From Burkholderia latens (GTDB lineage Bacteria; Pseudomonadota; Gammaproteobacteria; Burkholderiales; Burkholderiaceae), in NCBI RefSeq assembly GCF_902499045.1, contig NZ_CABVPL010000051.1, positions 1 through 58,365 of the forward strand: 58,365 bases of DNA. Direction: 5' to 3'. The notes below the pieces were generated by a model. The model saw only the letters and a list, made by a program, of their open reading frames with translations. It was not told where the DNA came from and searched no databases. Of this stretch, positions 1 through 9,381 are shown in pieces (within the stretch, counting starts at the first letter, position 1; each line of letters starts with the position of its first letter). The position numbers were made by a program, and so were the translations under genes.

Positions 1-2102
1 GGCAGCGAGTTCTGCGCGGCTGCGTGGAGCGCGGACGGCGGCGTCGGGCGCTGACGTTCCATCGGCGTGTGCGGCTGCATCCAGACGGGCGCGGGCGCCG
101 CGGCTGCGTGCGCGGCATCGTGACCGTTCGATGCGTTGGCGGCCGCCGGCGGATGCGGAACGCCATTGGCGCCGTCGAATGCCGGATGCGGCGTCGCATT
201 GCCGGGCGCGCGCGACGCGGCGCCGTCGCGAACATGCGGCGAAGGCGCATTGAAGGCTTCGCCGTTCATCGGCCGCGCGCCGTTCGGTGCGGCCGGCATC
301 GGCGCATCCGGCCGTGCGCCGTTCGCAATGGCCGCCATCGGCGCCCCCGGCCTTGCGGCCTGGGCCTGCGCAGCAACGGGCTGGCCCTCGCGCGGCGCGT
401 GCGCCGGCTGCACGACGGGCCCGTGCGGATTCACGAGCTGCACGTTGCGCATCGCCCACGCCCCGGCGTTCGGGCTGCCCGGCACGCGGACCGGGTGAGG
501 CCGGTAGTCGGCCGGCACGTTGGTCCTGACGACCGGCGAGCCTGCGCCAGGCACGTGCTCGCCCTGTCGTGCGAGATGCGCGGCCGCCTGGTCGCGATAC
601 GCGGCCGGCACGGCCGGATTGCGCGTCGCGACGAACGGGTGCTGGCCGATCGCCGCCGGCGGACGATAGCTGGCCGTGCGCAGCGCGCCGGTAAAGCTCT
701 GGCGCACCGGCGCAATGCCGGGCGTGCCCGGCATCACGTGCGCGTTGCGCCATTGCCGGGGATCGACGTGCTGCGCGAAGCGCGCGACCGGCTGGCCGTG
801 CACGAACGCGGACGCCGGCACGGCCGTGATCGCGTGCGGCGCGCGGAAGTTCACGTACGTCTTGTTGATGTTCGTGATGTTGGTGATGTTCGTCACGTTC
901 ACGGTCTTGTTCACCGTGACGTTGTTGACCACGATGTTCCGGTTCACGCGGTCGTAGTAATGCGGACTCCAGCCGCCCCAGCCGGGATGCCACGCTTCGC
1001 CCGGGCCGAGTGCGAACCATGCGCAACCGGCCGCGGCGACGCCGCCCACCGTCAGCGCGACGCTCCAGTCGGGACCGCCGCCGCCGCCCACGAACGCGAC
1101 GAGCGCCGGCGCGTAGACGGGCGGCTGGCTGACGACCATCGGGCCGGGCACCCACGCCCAGCTGTCGTCGACATACGCCCAGCGGCCGTAGTGGTACGGC
1201 GCGAAGCCCCATGGCGCGTCGTCGACCCAGGTCCAGCCCCACGGCGCCTGCCAGATCCAGTGGCCGTCGTGATACGGCGCCCAGTCGGCCGGCGTGTCGT
1301 TCGGAACCCACACCGCGCCGTAATTCGGCGTTTCGCGCCACGTGCCGTTCGCGTCGAGATCCTGGTAGCCGGGGATGTCGCGCGACACGTAGCGGGCCGA
1401 CACCGAGCGCTGCTCGGCTGCATCGCGGCTTGCAGCCCACTGGTCGAGCGCATCGGGGGCGGGCGCGGCCGATTGCTGCGCGACCTGCAGGTCGGTGCCG
1501 GTGAAGACGATCTGCTGCCCCGTCGACAGCGGATACTGCCCGTTGCTGCCGTAGACGGTCGCGCTGCCGCTGCGCACGGTGACGGTCGTGCTCGTGCCGT
1601 CCGGCGCGACGTCGACGCGATAGTCGCCTGGGCCGGTGATGCCGAGCGCGAGATTCGGCGTGTCGATTTCGTACGATCCGCCGGGCGGCAGCGCGCGCAC
1701 GTGCGTCGATACGGTGCCGAGGCCGACCTTCAACTGCGTCGTCGTGTCGTCGAGGTTCAGCACCGACAGGCTCGTCGATTCGCCGAGCCGCACCGCGGTC
1801 GAGCCGATGTGCAGCTCCGAGCGCGCGCCGGCATCGTTCCACAGCTGGTCGCCCGTGGTCAGCGGCCGGTTCACGGCCGCGTACGACCAGGTATCGGTGC
1901 CGGCCGGCTCCGTCGTCACGGCGCCCGACATGTAGTTCAGCCGCGCGACGCGGCCCGGCGGGTCGCCGCCCGGCTGCCGGGCCGCCGCCGCATACGGCGG
2001 CGCCTGCGTCGATTGCGCGAATGCGGCGGGCAGGACGGCCAGCGCGGCGAACGCGAACAGCGTGCACCGCGCGGTTCGCGGGAGGGAGAACAGGGGAGCC
2101 AT
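1..2102 (-). CDS. FecR/DUF6600-type secreted protein, C-terminus beyond window
   Basis: About 700 codons are visible and the frame runs off the left edge without a stop, so the C-terminus is missing. The start ATG at 2102 opens a clear signal peptide, with a hydrophobic stretch ending AAFA before QS near residue 29. Residues of about 50-190 resemble a FecR-like domain. Residues of about 270-320 are strikingly Trp/Tyr/Pro-rich (WIWQAPWGWTW, WAWVPG), as in DUF6600 proteins. After about residue 400 the chain is Ala/Pro/His/Asn-rich and probably disordered. It is probably exported to the periplasm or outer surface. The family has no settled function, and no sigma or FecA partner gene is seen next to it. 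Confidence 0.8.
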   Translation of the reverse strand, partial: MAPLFSLPRTARCTLFAFAALAVLPAAFAQSTQAPPYAAAARQPGGDPPGRVARLNYMSGAVTTEPAGTDTWSYAAVNRPLTTGDQLWNDAGARSELHIGSTAVRLGESTSLSVLNLDDTTTQLKVGLGTVSTHVRALPPGGSYEIDTPNLALGITGPGDYRVDVAPDGTSTTVTVRSGSATVYGSNGQYPLSTGQQIVFTGTDLQVAQQSAAPAPDALDQWAASRDAAEQRSVSARYVSRDIPGYQDLDANGTWRETPNYGAVWVPNDTPADWAPYHDGHWIWQAPWGWTWVDDAPWGFAPYHYGRWAYVDDSWAWVPGPMVVSQPPVYAPALVAFVGGGGGPDWSVALTVGGVAAAGCAWFALGPGEAWHPGWGGWSPHYYDRVNRNIVVNNVTVNKTVNVTNITNITNINKTYVNFRAPHAITAVPASAFVHGQPVARFAQHVDPRQWRNAHVMPGTPGIAPVRQSFTGALRTASYRPPAAIGQHPFVATRNPAVPAAYRDQAAAHLARQGEHVPGAGSPVVRTNVPADYRPHPVRVPGSPNAGAWAMRNVQLVNPHGPVVQPAHAPREGQPVAAQAQAARPGAPMAAIANGARPDAPMPAAPNGARPMNGEAFNAPSPHVRDGAASRAPGNATPHPAFDGANGVPHPPAAANASNGHDAAHAAAAPAPVWMQPHTPMERQRPTPPSALHAAAQNSL

Positions 2103-2273
2103 GATGAGCGTCTTCGTCGTTATTGCCGTTATTGCGGCGCGTTGATTCGTGCCGTCCAGTTCACGATATCCGCTCGGCCTGTTTCAGTGCTCGGTGTTTT
2201 GTAAATCGACCAGCACGCGGTGTAACAAAACCTGTCCATCTTTCGCCGCTGTCGTGTACGCGCAATGTGCGCG

Positions 2274-2984
2274 TCAAGCAGACGTAAGCCAGTCGTCGAA
2301 AACCTGCTGTCCGGGCACGGTGACGCGCAGCACGCGCGGCCGGGCCGTGCGCTCGATCCAGCCGTGCGCGCAGAAGCTGTCGAGCAGCGCCGCGCCGAGC
2401 GCGCCGCCGAGATGCGCGCGGCGCTCGCTCCAGTCGAGGCAGCCGCATGCGAAGCGGCGCCGGCGCGCGCGTTGCTGCGCGACGTCGATACCCCATCGGG
2501 CGAGCGCCTGCGTGCCGAGCTCGGTGGTGTCGATCGCGTCGCCGTCGTGCGCCTGCAACCAGCCGCGCGCGGTGAGTCCGTCGAAGATGCGCACCGCGAG
2601 CTCGCCGGCCATGTGGTCGTAGCAGGTGCGCGCATAGCGCAGCTCGGCCGGCACCGTGCGCGACGGCGGCGGCACCGGACGGTTCGGCGCGGCCGCGCGC
2701 GCCACGTTCGCGAGCGCTTCGAGCGACGCCGCGATGTCCGCCGACGCGAGCCGGTAGTAGCGGTGCCGGCCGCGGATCTCGAGCGCGAGCAGCCCGCCTT
2801 CTGTCAGGCGCGCGAGATGCGCGCTCGCGGCGGACGGCGACAGCCCCGCGATCATCGTCAGTTCGCCGGCCGGCCGCGCGCTGCCGTCCATCAGCACCCA
2901 GAGCATCGCCGCGCGCCCCGGATCGGCAATCAGCGCGCCGATGCGGCTCAGGCCCGGAAAATGGTGGTCGTCTTGATCGGTCAT
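2274..2984 (-). CDS. ArsR-family winged-helix transcriptional regulator
   Basis: A 236-residue protein. Residues of about 10-85 form an ArsR-type winged helix: a helical start (IGALIADPGRAAMLWVLMDG), a recognition helix around LSPSAASAHLARLTEGGLL and a wing ending RGRHRYYRL. The remaining 150 residues exceed a minimal ArsR (about 100 residues) and include a Cys-containing stretch (FACGCLDW) that might bind a ligand or metal; that is inference. It is transcribed away from the small lipoprotein gene and toward the FecR/DUF6600 gene, with a 171-nt gap to the latter. Its target is unknown; self-regulation or control of the divergent neighbour is possible. Confidence 0.85.
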   Translation of the reverse strand: MTDQDDHHFPGLSRIGALIADPGRAAMLWVLMDGSARPAGELTMIAGLSPSAASAHLARLTEGGLLALEIRGRHRYYRLASADIAASLEALANVARAAAPNRPVPPPSRTVPAELRYARTCYDHMAGELAVRIFDGLTARGWLQAHDGDAIDTTELGTQALARWGIDVAQQRARRRRFACGCLDWSERRAHLGGALGAALLDSFCAHGWIERTARPRVLRVTVPGQQVFDDWLTSA

Positions 2985-3166
2985 CGTCGTGTCTCATGTC
3001 TCGTGGCGGGCAATGACTGCCAGTGTAGGCGCGCTTCCCGCTCGACGTTTCGGGTTCGGCTGAAATGTCGGATGCAGCGCGGTGGCGTGCGGGCGTGGCC
3101 GCGGTCCGCGCATGCGTAGAATGGCCGGACGCGGCGGCAGCGGGCCGCCGGATACGACACGATGCG

Positions 3167-3310
3167 ATGATGAAAACAATTTTCTGCCTGTTGGCGGCTG
3201 CGCTCGTCTGCGCGGCCTGTGCGCAAGGCGGCGCGGGCGCCGCCGGCGAGCGGGGCGGCAGCCTCGAGATGTACGGCACCATCGACCAGGGCATCACGGT
3301 GCGCCGCTGA
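3167..3310 (+). CDS. Tiny predicted lipoprotein with a porin-like mature end
   Basis: A 47-codon frame starts at ATG 3167 (a second ATG follows at 3170). The N-terminus is a lipoprotein signal: MMK, a hydrophobic run, then LVCAAC, a plausible lipobox with the lipidated Cys near residue 18. The mature part ends EMYGTIDQGITVRR, which resembles the first beta strand of Burkholderia general porins (typically LYG-x-x-D-x-G-I). I see no continuation of a porin downstream. It lies 182 nt from the divergent ArsR-type regulator. It may be a real small lipoprotein or the remnant of a porin gene; coding status is uncertain. Confidence 0.5.
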   Translation: MMKTIFCLLAAALVCAACAQGGAGAAGERGGSLEMYGTIDQGITVRR

Positions 3311-3464
3311 CGGCGCGCCGGGTGCCGGAGCGGATGCCGGCCCATCGGGCCGGCATGCGGGCGCCGCGCGCGGCGTCGCATGGCGCGGCGGGGCAGCGAC
3401 GTGTTGCCGCAGTGCAACGTATAATGCGCCGATCGCAGTACCCACGCTGCCCGGAGCCAACAAG

Positions 3465-3977
3465 ATGCCCCAACCGTCCCCCGTGCCGGCCGCCCTCGAC
3501 CGCACCGAAACCGTATTCCGCTTCCTTGCCGAGCCGTCGTCCGTAAACTTCGGCGGGAAGGTGCATGGCGGCGCGCTGATGAAGTGGATCGACGAGGTCG
3601 CGTATGCGTGCGCGGCCGTCTGGTCGAGCCGCTATTGCGTGACGGTCAGCGTCGGCAACATCCGCTTCCAGCGGCCGATCCTCGTCGGCAATCTGGTCGA
3701 GCTGAAGGCGCGCGTCGTCGCGACGGGCCGCACCAGCATGCACATCCACGTGTCGGTGCACGCCGGCGACCCGAAGGGCGGCGTGCTGCGCCAGACCACC
3801 GACTGCCTCGTCGTGTTCGTCGCAGTCGACGAGAACGGCAATCCGGTGCCGGTGCCGCCGTTCGTGCCCGAGACCGACGAGCAGAAGGTGCTCGCGAAGT
3901 ATGCGGCCGACGTGCGCGCCGCGCTCGACAAGATCGTCGAGATGAAGCCCGAGGAAGTCGCGAAAGGCACGGTCTGA
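3465..3977 (+). CDS. Acyl-CoA thioesterase, hotdog fold
   Basis: A 170-residue single-hotdog thioesterase predicted to hydrolyse acyl-CoA to free acid and CoA in the cytoplasm. The signature NFGGKVHGGALMKWIDEVA lies at about residues 27-45 and includes the acidic residue that serves as active site in YciA/BFIT-type enzymes. The start ATG at 3465 is preceded by GGAG at 3453 with suitable spacing, which favours it over longer in-frame starts. The gene stands alone between the small lipoprotein and convergent fumC. Substrate chain length cannot be read from the sequence. Confidence 0.9.
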   Translation: MPQPSPVPAALDRTETVFRFLAEPSSVNFGGKVHGGALMKWIDEVAYACAAVWSSRYCVTVSVGNIRFQRPILVGNLVELKARVVATGRTSMHIHVSVHAGDPKGGVLRQTTDCLVVFVAVDENGNPVPVPPFVPETDEQKVLAKYAADVRAALDKIVEMKPEEVAKGTV

Positions 3978-4034
3978 CGGCAACGGGCGCCACGCCTGCT
4001 GCGCGCGCCCGCTCCGTCATCGCATCGAACCCGC

Positions 4035-5429
4035 TTACCGCGAGCCGATCATCTCCTCCGGTCGCACCCACGCATCGAATTCCGCCTCGGTCAGATAGCC
4101 GAGCGCGAGCGCGGCGGCCTTCAGCGTCGTGCCTTCCTTGTGCGCCTTCTTCGCGATCTGCGCGGCCTTGTCGTAGCCGATGTGCGGATTGAGCGCCGTC
4201 ACGAGCATCAGCGATTCGTTCAGCAGCAGGTCGATGCGCGCGCGATTCGGCTCGATGCCCACTGCGCAGTGATCGTTGAAGCTCTGCGCGCCGTCGGCGA
4301 GCAGGCGCACCGACTGCAGCACGTTGTGCGCGATCATCGGCCGGAACACGTTCAGCTCGAAGTTGCCGCTTGCGCCGCCGACGTTTACCGCGACGTCGTT
4401 GCCGAACACCTGGCAGCACAGCATCGTCACGGCCTCCGACTGCGTCGGGTTCACCTTGCCCGGCATGATCGAGCTGCCGGGCTCGTTCTCCGGAATCGAC
4501 AGTTCGCCGAGCCCGCAGCGCGGCCCGCTCGCGAGCCAGCGCACATCGTTCGCGATTTTCATCAGGCCGGCCGCGACCGTCTTCAGCGCGCCGTGCGCGA
4601 ACACCAGCGCGTCGGCGGCCGCCATCACCTCGAACTTGCTCGGCGCGGTCACGAACGGCAGCTTCGTCAGCCGGCCGATCTCGTCCGCCACGCGCACCGC
4701 GAATTCCGGATGCGCGTTCAGCCCGGTGCCGACCGCGGTGCCGCCGAGCGCGAGCTCGTACAGGTGCGGCAGCGCCGATTCGACGTGCCGCACGCCCTGG
4801 TCGAGCTGCGCGACATAGCCGGAAAATTCCTGCCCGAGCGTGAGCGGCGTCGCGTCCTGCAGGTGCGTGCGGCCGATCTTCACGATGTCGGCGAAGGCCT
4901 TCGATTTCGCGTCGAGCGTCGCGCGCAGCGTGCGCAGCGCAGGCAGCAGGTGGTTGACGATCGCGTACGCGGCCGCGACGTGCATCGCGGTCGGGAACAC
5001 GTCGTTCGACGACTGGCCGCGGTTCACGTCGTCGTTCGGATGAACCTTGCGCGCCTCGCCGCGCTCGCCGCCGAGCAGCTCGCTCGCGCGGTTCGCGATC
5101 ACCTCGTTGAGGTTCATGTTGGTCTGCGTGCCGGAGCCCGTCTGCCACACGGCGAGCGGGAATTCCCTCGGATGCTTGCCGGCGATGATCTCGTCGGCCG
5201 CTTCGATGATCGCGCGCGCCTTGTCGTCGGCGAGCACGCCGAGCGACTGGTTCACGGCGGCCGCGGCGCGCTTCACGATCGCGAGCGCGTGGATCAGCTC
5301 GGGCGACTGCTTTTCGGTCGAGATCCGGAAATTCTGCAGCGAGCGCTCGGTCTGCGCGCCCCAGAGCCGGTCGGCCGGCACGGCGATCTCGCCGAACGTG
5401 TCGCGTTCCATCCGAACTGCTTCGTTCAT
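4035..5429 (-). CDS. fumC: Class II fumarate hydratase
   Basis: A 464-residue cytosolic enzyme of the TCA cycle that interconverts fumarate and L-malate; the length is normal for the iron-independent class II family. The superfamily signature [11 protein letters not shown] is present, as are the substrate-site segments [10 protein letters not shown] and [11 protein letters not shown]. The start at 5429 has a strong ribosome-binding site (GAGGAGTG about 4 nt upstream), so a longer upstream frame is not favoured. It is monocistronic, convergent with the thioesterase gene and 141 nt downstream of the MATE gene on the same strand. Confidence 0.97.
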   Translation of the reverse strand: MNEAVRMERDTFGEIAVPADRLWGAQTERSLQNFRISTEKQSPELIHALAIVKRAAAAVNQSLGVLADDKARAIIEAADEIIAGKHPREFPLAVWQTGSGTQTNMNLNEVIANRASELLGGERGEARKVHPNDDVNRGQSSNDVFPTAMHVAAAYAIVNHLLPALRTLRATLDAKSKAFADIVKIGRTHLQDATPLTLGQEFSGYVAQLDQGVRHVESALPHLYELALGGTAVGTGLNAHPEFAVRVADEIGRLTKLPFVTAPSKFEVMAAADALVFAHGALKTVAAGLMKIANDVRWLASGPRCGLGELSIPENEPGSSIMPGKVNPTQSEAVTMLCCQVFGNDVAVNVGGASGNFELNVFRPMIAHNVLQSVRLLADGAQSFNDHCAVGIEPNRARIDLLLNESLMLVTALNPHIGYDKAAQIAKKAHKEGTTLKAAALALGYLTEAEFDAWVRPEEMIGSR

Positions 5430-5570
5430 GATGCACTCCTCTTGGGAAGGGGAAAGGCCGCGCGGTGCGCGGCGTCTGGCGTATCGTGAGGCAGTCGCGC
5501 CGCTCGCGCGGCGTCTTGGGACTTCAATCGACAAGCATAGCGCCGGCCGCGATTTCGCGTCGTGTCGCGC

Positions 5571-6959
5571 TCATCGCGCGGACGCGATGAGCGATGCGGT
5601 TTTCATGTGGAAGCGGCAGGCCATCAGCACGGCGACGCTCGCAAGGCCGGCCGCGAGCCCCCACCACAGGCCGCGCGCGCCGAGCCCGGCATGGAACGCG
5701 AGCCAGTAACCGGTCGGAAAGCCGATGCCCCAATAGCCGAAGGTCGCCGCGAGCATCGGGATGCGCGTGTCGCGCAGCCCGCGCAGCGCGCCCGATCCGA
5801 CCGTCTGCATCCCGTCGACGATCTGGAACACCGCGGCGATGCCGAGCAGCGATGCGGCGAGCGACACGGTCGCCGCGTTGGCCGGGTCATCGAGTTGCAG
5901 GTACAGGCCCACGATCGCATGCGGCGCGACGATCAGCACGAGCCCCGACAACGACATGAACGCGATGCCGAGACCGAGCGCGACGAAGCCCGCGTGGCGC
6001 GCGGCGACCGGCTGGCCGGCGCCGACCCAGTAGCCGACCCGCACGTTCGCGGCCTGGCCGATCGCGAGCGGCACCATGAACGCGACCGACGCGACGTTCA
6101 GCGCGATCTGGTGCGCGGCGAGCGACGTCGCGCCGAGCACGCCGACGGTCAGGCCCGTCGCGAGAAACAGCGTCGATTCGACCCCGTACGTGATCGCGAC
6201 CGGCCAGCCGATGCCGATCAGCTCGCCCATCATCGGCAGCTTCGGCCGTGCGGCGATCACGAAATGGCGGAACCGCTGGCGGCCGTGCAGCAGCCAGATC
6301 AGCGCGAGCGCGGTGAGCCAGATCGTGATGGTCGTCGCGACCGCCGAGCCGAGGAAGCCGAGCCGCGGCAAGCCGAATGCGCCGTGGATCAGCCCGTAGT
6401 TCAGCACCGCGTTGATGCCGACGCCGCCGATCGACACCCACAGCAGCCGCCGCGCGGCGCCGATCGCGGGCAGGAACGCGCGCATCAGCCCGACGCCGAT
6501 CAGGCTGCCGAGCGCCGCGAAGCGCAGGATCCCGGTGTACTCCCCGACGTGATGCGCGAGCACGGGCGGCTCGTGGAACATCAGCAGGATCGGCTCGGAC
6601 AGCGACAGCGCGACGACCGCCGGAATCGCGAGCAGCACGGACAGCACGAAGCCGGTCCAGTAGATGTGCGGTACGCGATGTTCCGCCTGCGCGCCGCGTG
6701 CATGCGCGACGCTGACGCTCACCGACGACAGCACGCCTTGCAGCACCGTCACGATGACGAAGAAGAAGTTCGCGCCGAGGCCGCCGGCCGCGAGCGAATC
6801 GGGGCCGAGCGAGCCGAGCAGCACGGTGTCGGTGACGCTCATCGCCATCTGCGAGAGCTGTGCGATCGCGAGCGGTGCGGCGAGGCGCGCGGTATCGGCG
6901 GCATGAGTGGACAGCGACGGCGGCGCGGCGGCCGTCCGCGTAAGACCGGAATGCGACAT
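5571..6959 (-). CDS. MATE-family multidrug/cation efflux transporter
   Basis: A 462-residue inner-membrane protein, the usual size for a NorM-type MATE carrier, with about twelve hydrophobic segments in two similar halves. The N-terminal motif around PLAIAQLSQMAMSVTDTVLLG is typical. It probably exports cationic compounds in exchange for Na+ or H+; the substrate cannot be deduced. The protein ends ASLIASAR. No regulator gene lies next to it; fumC follows on the same strand after 141 nt. Confidence 0.93.
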   Translation of the reverse strand: MSHSGLTRTAAAPPSLSTHAADTARLAAPLAIAQLSQMAMSVTDTVLLGSLGPDSLAAGGLGANFFFVIVTVLQGVLSSVSVSVAHARGAQAEHRVPHIYWTGFVLSVLLAIPAVVALSLSEPILLMFHEPPVLAHHVGEYTGILRFAALGSLIGVGLMRAFLPAIGAARRLLWVSIGGVGINAVLNYGLIHGAFGLPRLGFLGSAVATTITIWLTALALIWLLHGRQRFRHFVIAARPKLPMMGELIGIGWPVAITYGVESTLFLATGLTVGVLGATSLAAHQIALNVASVAFMVPLAIGQAANVRVGYWVGAGQPVAARHAGFVALGLGIAFMSLSGLVLIVAPHAIVGLYLQLDDPANAATVSLAASLLGIAAVFQIVDGMQTVGSGALRGLRDTRIPMLAATFGYWGIGFPTGYWLAFHAGLGARGLWWGLAAGLASVAVLMACRFHMKTASLIASAR

Positions 6960-7086
6960 GGAGTGGGCGCTCGCGCGGGTGCGGGCCCGCGCTGTCTGTA
7001 TTTATTTTGAGAGACGGCTAGCTTACGGCTTTATTCGAACGGTGTCGAACGCGCGCGCCGATGGCCATGTCGCGGTCAGGGGAACG

Positions 7087-7308
7087 CTACGCGCGGTCGT
7101 GCACTGCGATCCGCGTATCGCCGAACAGCACGACCTGTCCCGCGCGGATCTTGCATGTCTTGCGCAGCTCGACCACGCCGTCGACTTTCACCGCGCCGGA
7201 CGCGACGAGCAGCTTCGCGGTGCCGCCGCTGTCCGCGAGGCCGGTGATCTTCAGAAGGTTGTGCAGCTCGACGTATTCGCCGGTCAGCGTGAAATCCAGA
7301 TTGGGCAT
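7087..7308 (-). CDS. Small S4-domain RNA-binding protein, YbcJ-like
   Basis: A 73-residue protein consisting of little more than one S4 RNA-binding domain: EYVELHNLLKITGLADSGG, then AKLLVASGAVKVDG and ELRKTCKI. This matches the E. coli YbcJ layout (VELCDLLKLEG...SGAQAK). The start at 7308 (MPNLDF) gives the usual length; an in-frame ATG at 7353 would add 15 residues of low similarity. The Shine-Dalgarno sequence is poor at either start. Its role is probably RNA binding linked to the ribosome; the biological function is not established. Confidence 0.88.
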   Translation of the reverse strand: MPNLDFTLTGEYVELHNLLKITGLADSGGTAKLLVASGAVKVDGVVELRKTCKIRAGQVVLFGDTRIAVHDRA

Positions 7309-7585
7309 GACGAGGGAGGCGCGCGACGCGCGGGAGGAATCGCCCCGCATCATACGGCACCGCCGGCCGGCACGCGAGCGCGGCGCGCGGCCAGGCTCGC
7401 GCCGCGGTTGTAAAGGACTGTGAGCGAGTCGTCAGCAAATGAAACGGTGGGTAACAGTCTGAGAGATTCGAGAACCCACCGTGCGGGCCGCGGGTCTTTC
7501 GACGTACCTGCTGCGTGTTGCGGCGGGGGACGCGACGGACCGCATCGATGCGCTCCGCGCCCACAACTTCTTGAGGAGGATTGTC

Positions 7586-7990
7586 ATGTCCAAGATTCGT
7601 ACGATGCTGATCGGTGCCGCTCTGACGGCGTTCGCCACCTCGGCCGCGTTTGCGCAGACCGGCGCCGCGACGCAGGGCACCGCGGGTGCCGGCGTGCAGA
7701 CGCAGACGCCGGCGGCCGGCGCAGGCGCGGGCGTGCAGGGCGGTGCCGGCGCGAATGCGTCGGGCAATGCGGTCGGCGGCGCGACCGATGCGGTCGGCAC
7801 GGCGGCGGATGGCGCGAAGGATACGGCCGCGTCGTCCGTCCACTCGGCGAAGAAGCACACCAAGCATGCGGCGAAGTCCGCCAAGCACCGTGCCGGCTCG
7901 ACGAAGTCGAAGGTCGGCGACGAAGCGGTCGAAGGCAGCGCGTCGACCGGCGTGCAGGGCGGTGCGTCCGCGTCGGGCGCCACGCAGTAA
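7586..7990 (+). CDS. Secreted Ala/Gly-rich low-complexity protein
   Basis: A 134-residue protein. The start ATG at 7586 is fixed by GAGGAGGA at 7573-7580. Residues 1-23 are a signal peptide (hydrophobic run ending SAAFA). The mature part is almost entirely Gly, Ala, Thr, Ser, Val, Gln, Lys and His; I see no Phe, Trp, Tyr, Leu, Ile, Met or Cys after the signal. A basic block near residues 90-112 (KKHTKHAAKSAKHR) resembles histone H1 tails. It is predicted to be exported and disordered. A 12-bp terminator hairpin follows at 8054. Function unknown. Confidence 0.8.
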   Translation: MSKIRTMLIGAALTAFATSAAFAQTGAATQGTAGAGVQTQTPAAGAGAGVQGGAGANASGNAVGGATDAVGTAADGAKDTAASSVHSAKKHTKHAAKSAKHRAGSTKSKVGDEAVEGSASTGVQGGASASGATQ

Positions 7991-8053
7991 GCGGTGCGCG
8001 ATCGCCGCGCGACGGCCGTGCCTGGCGGCGCGTCGTGACGGCGATCGACCGGC

Positions 8054-8082
8054 GGCCCGGTTCGCATTGCGCGAACCGGGCC
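8054..8082. terminator. 12-bp hairpin between convergent genes
   Basis: A perfect 12-bp inverted repeat (GGCCCGGTTCGC and its complement) with a 5-nt loop lies between the convergent ends of the Ala/Gly-rich gene and the 257-residue hypothetical. Only a weak T-run (GTTCTTC) follows on the + strand, so it may stop transcription poorly or act as a 3'-end stabiliser. Confidence 0.6.
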
Positions 8083-8107
8083 GTTCTTCATGTGCGGCGG
8101 CGGGCCG

Positions 8108-8881
8108 TCAAGGCCGCCGCTGTTCCGTCCCCGGCGCCGGCGCGGGCCGCGTGACCGGCGCGAACACGCTGCGCAGCCATGCCGCGAGCCGCGCAAACAC
8201 GTCGTACGGTTCGTCGACGAAGATTTCGGGTTTCAGCAGCCGCAGATATTCCATGATCTGCTGTGCTTCCTGTTTCTGGAACGAACCGTGCGCGAGCCCG
8301 AGCCGCAGCAGCCCGCGCAGTTCGCCGAGCTTGTCGCGCGCGGCGCTGCCGACGCTCATCTCGCACGCGAGCTTCGCCTCGTAGATGCGCTGGCGCAGCG
8401 ATTCCGCGAGCCGCCACGCGGGCGTCTGCATCATTTCCTCGAGCGCCTGGATGTCCTGCACCGCGCTCTTGATTTGCGCGGCGAGCGGATCGACGAGCGC
8501 TGCGTCGCCCTGCGCTTCGGCGACGATCGCCTTGGCCCAGTCGCGGCACGCCTTCGCGAGCTCGTCCGGCGTCCATTCGGAACGCGACGCGAAGCCGAAG
8601 CCGAATTCGCCGGCCTGCCGCATCAGGATCGCGACGACGTCCGGAAACTCCTTGTCGAGCGTACGCTTCGCCCACGCATACTGGCCGCCCTCGAGCATCC
8701 GCTGCACGGCATGCTCGGTCAGCGGCACCATGTTGTCGAGCAGCTTGGCGCGCAGGAAGTCCTCGAACGACGGCGTCGCGAACTGCGGGTCGAGTTTCAG
8801 CGATACGCGCACGAATGCGTCGTAGTCCTTGCGCAGGGATGCAAGCGTGTCGTCCTTCAGGGAAAGGGTGATCTGGCCCAT
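8108..8881 (-). CDS. Conserved-looking helical hypothetical protein
   Basis: A 257-residue cytoplasmic protein with no signal peptide or membrane segment. The start at 8881 (MGQITLSLKDDTLASL) looks genuine; upstream in-frame codons give a Pro/Arg-rich tail unlike a protein start. The chain is rich in amphipathic helix (SAVQDIQALEEMM, ESLRQRIYEAKLACEM, ARDKLGELRGLLRLGL) and ends in a Pro/Ala-rich tail. I do not recognise the family. It is leftward, convergent with the Ala/Gly-rich gene and 161 nt downstream of azlD. Confidence 0.75.
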   Translation of the reverse strand: MGQITLSLKDDTLASLRKDYDAFVRVSLKLDPQFATPSFEDFLRAKLLDNMVPLTEHAVQRMLEGGQYAWAKRTLDKEFPDVVAILMRQAGEFGFGFASRSEWTPDELAKACRDWAKAIVAEAQGDAALVDPLAAQIKSAVQDIQALEEMMQTPAWRLAESLRQRIYEAKLACEMSVGSAARDKLGELRGLLRLGLAHGSFQKQEAQQIMEYLRLLKPEIFVDEPYDVFARLAAWLRSVFAPVTRPAPAPGTEQRRP

Positions 8882-9042
8882 GAGTCGTCTCGATGGCGGC
8901 CCGCGCGGGCCGGCCGCCGAGCCGCGCACCGGTGCGGGCGCAGCGTCGACTAACCGGTTCGCGCCGAGGCCGATGGCGGGTCTTCATCCGTGATATCGGC
9001 CCCCCGCACGAAAACTTGAGCGCAGATCGGCGCAGCGCGCGT

Positions 9043-9381
9043 TCAGGCCGGCAGCCAGTGCGGGATCACGATCCCTTGCCAGAAGAAGAACACCGCGAGC
9101 CCGGCCGCGATCGTCACGAGCGGCCGGCGCGTCGCGGCGGACACGAGCACCGCGGCGAGCGCGCCGACGAGCTGCGGGTTGCGCAACGACAGCTCGGCCG
9201 TGCCGCCGTGCGGCGAGATGGTCATCGGCACGATGATCGCGGTCAGCACGGTGACCGGCACGAAGCCGAGCGCAGTGCGCACGAGCGGCGGGAACGTCAG
9301 CCGCTCGCCAAACAGGAACAGCGTCGTCCGGATCGCATACGTGATCACGGCCATTCCGAGGATCAGCAGCGCATAGCTCAC
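9043..9381 (-). CDS. azlD: AzlD-type branched-chain amino acid exporter subunit
   Basis: A 112-residue membrane protein with three to four hydrophobic segments (ALLILGMAVITYAIRTTLFL; VTVLTAIIVPMTI; a C-terminal FFFWQGIVIPHW). The start is GTG at 9381, overlapping the azlC stop as GTGA, the usual sign of translational coupling. AzlD is the small partner of AzlC; together they export branched-chain amino acids or analogues, by family knowledge. The preserved overlap supports co-expression with azlC. Confidence 0.9.
   Translation of the reverse strand: MSYALLILGMAVITYAIRTTLFLFGERLTFPPLVRTALGFVPVTVLTAIIVPMTISPHGGTAELSLRNPQLVGALAAVLVSAATRRPLVTIAAGLAVFFFWQGIVIPHWLPA

Noticed and set aside
24-2204. 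Long rightward open frame opposite the FecR/DUF6600 gene
   Set aside because: Arg-rich product with no domain; it mirrors the codon pattern of the leftward gene, which has a signal peptide and known domains.
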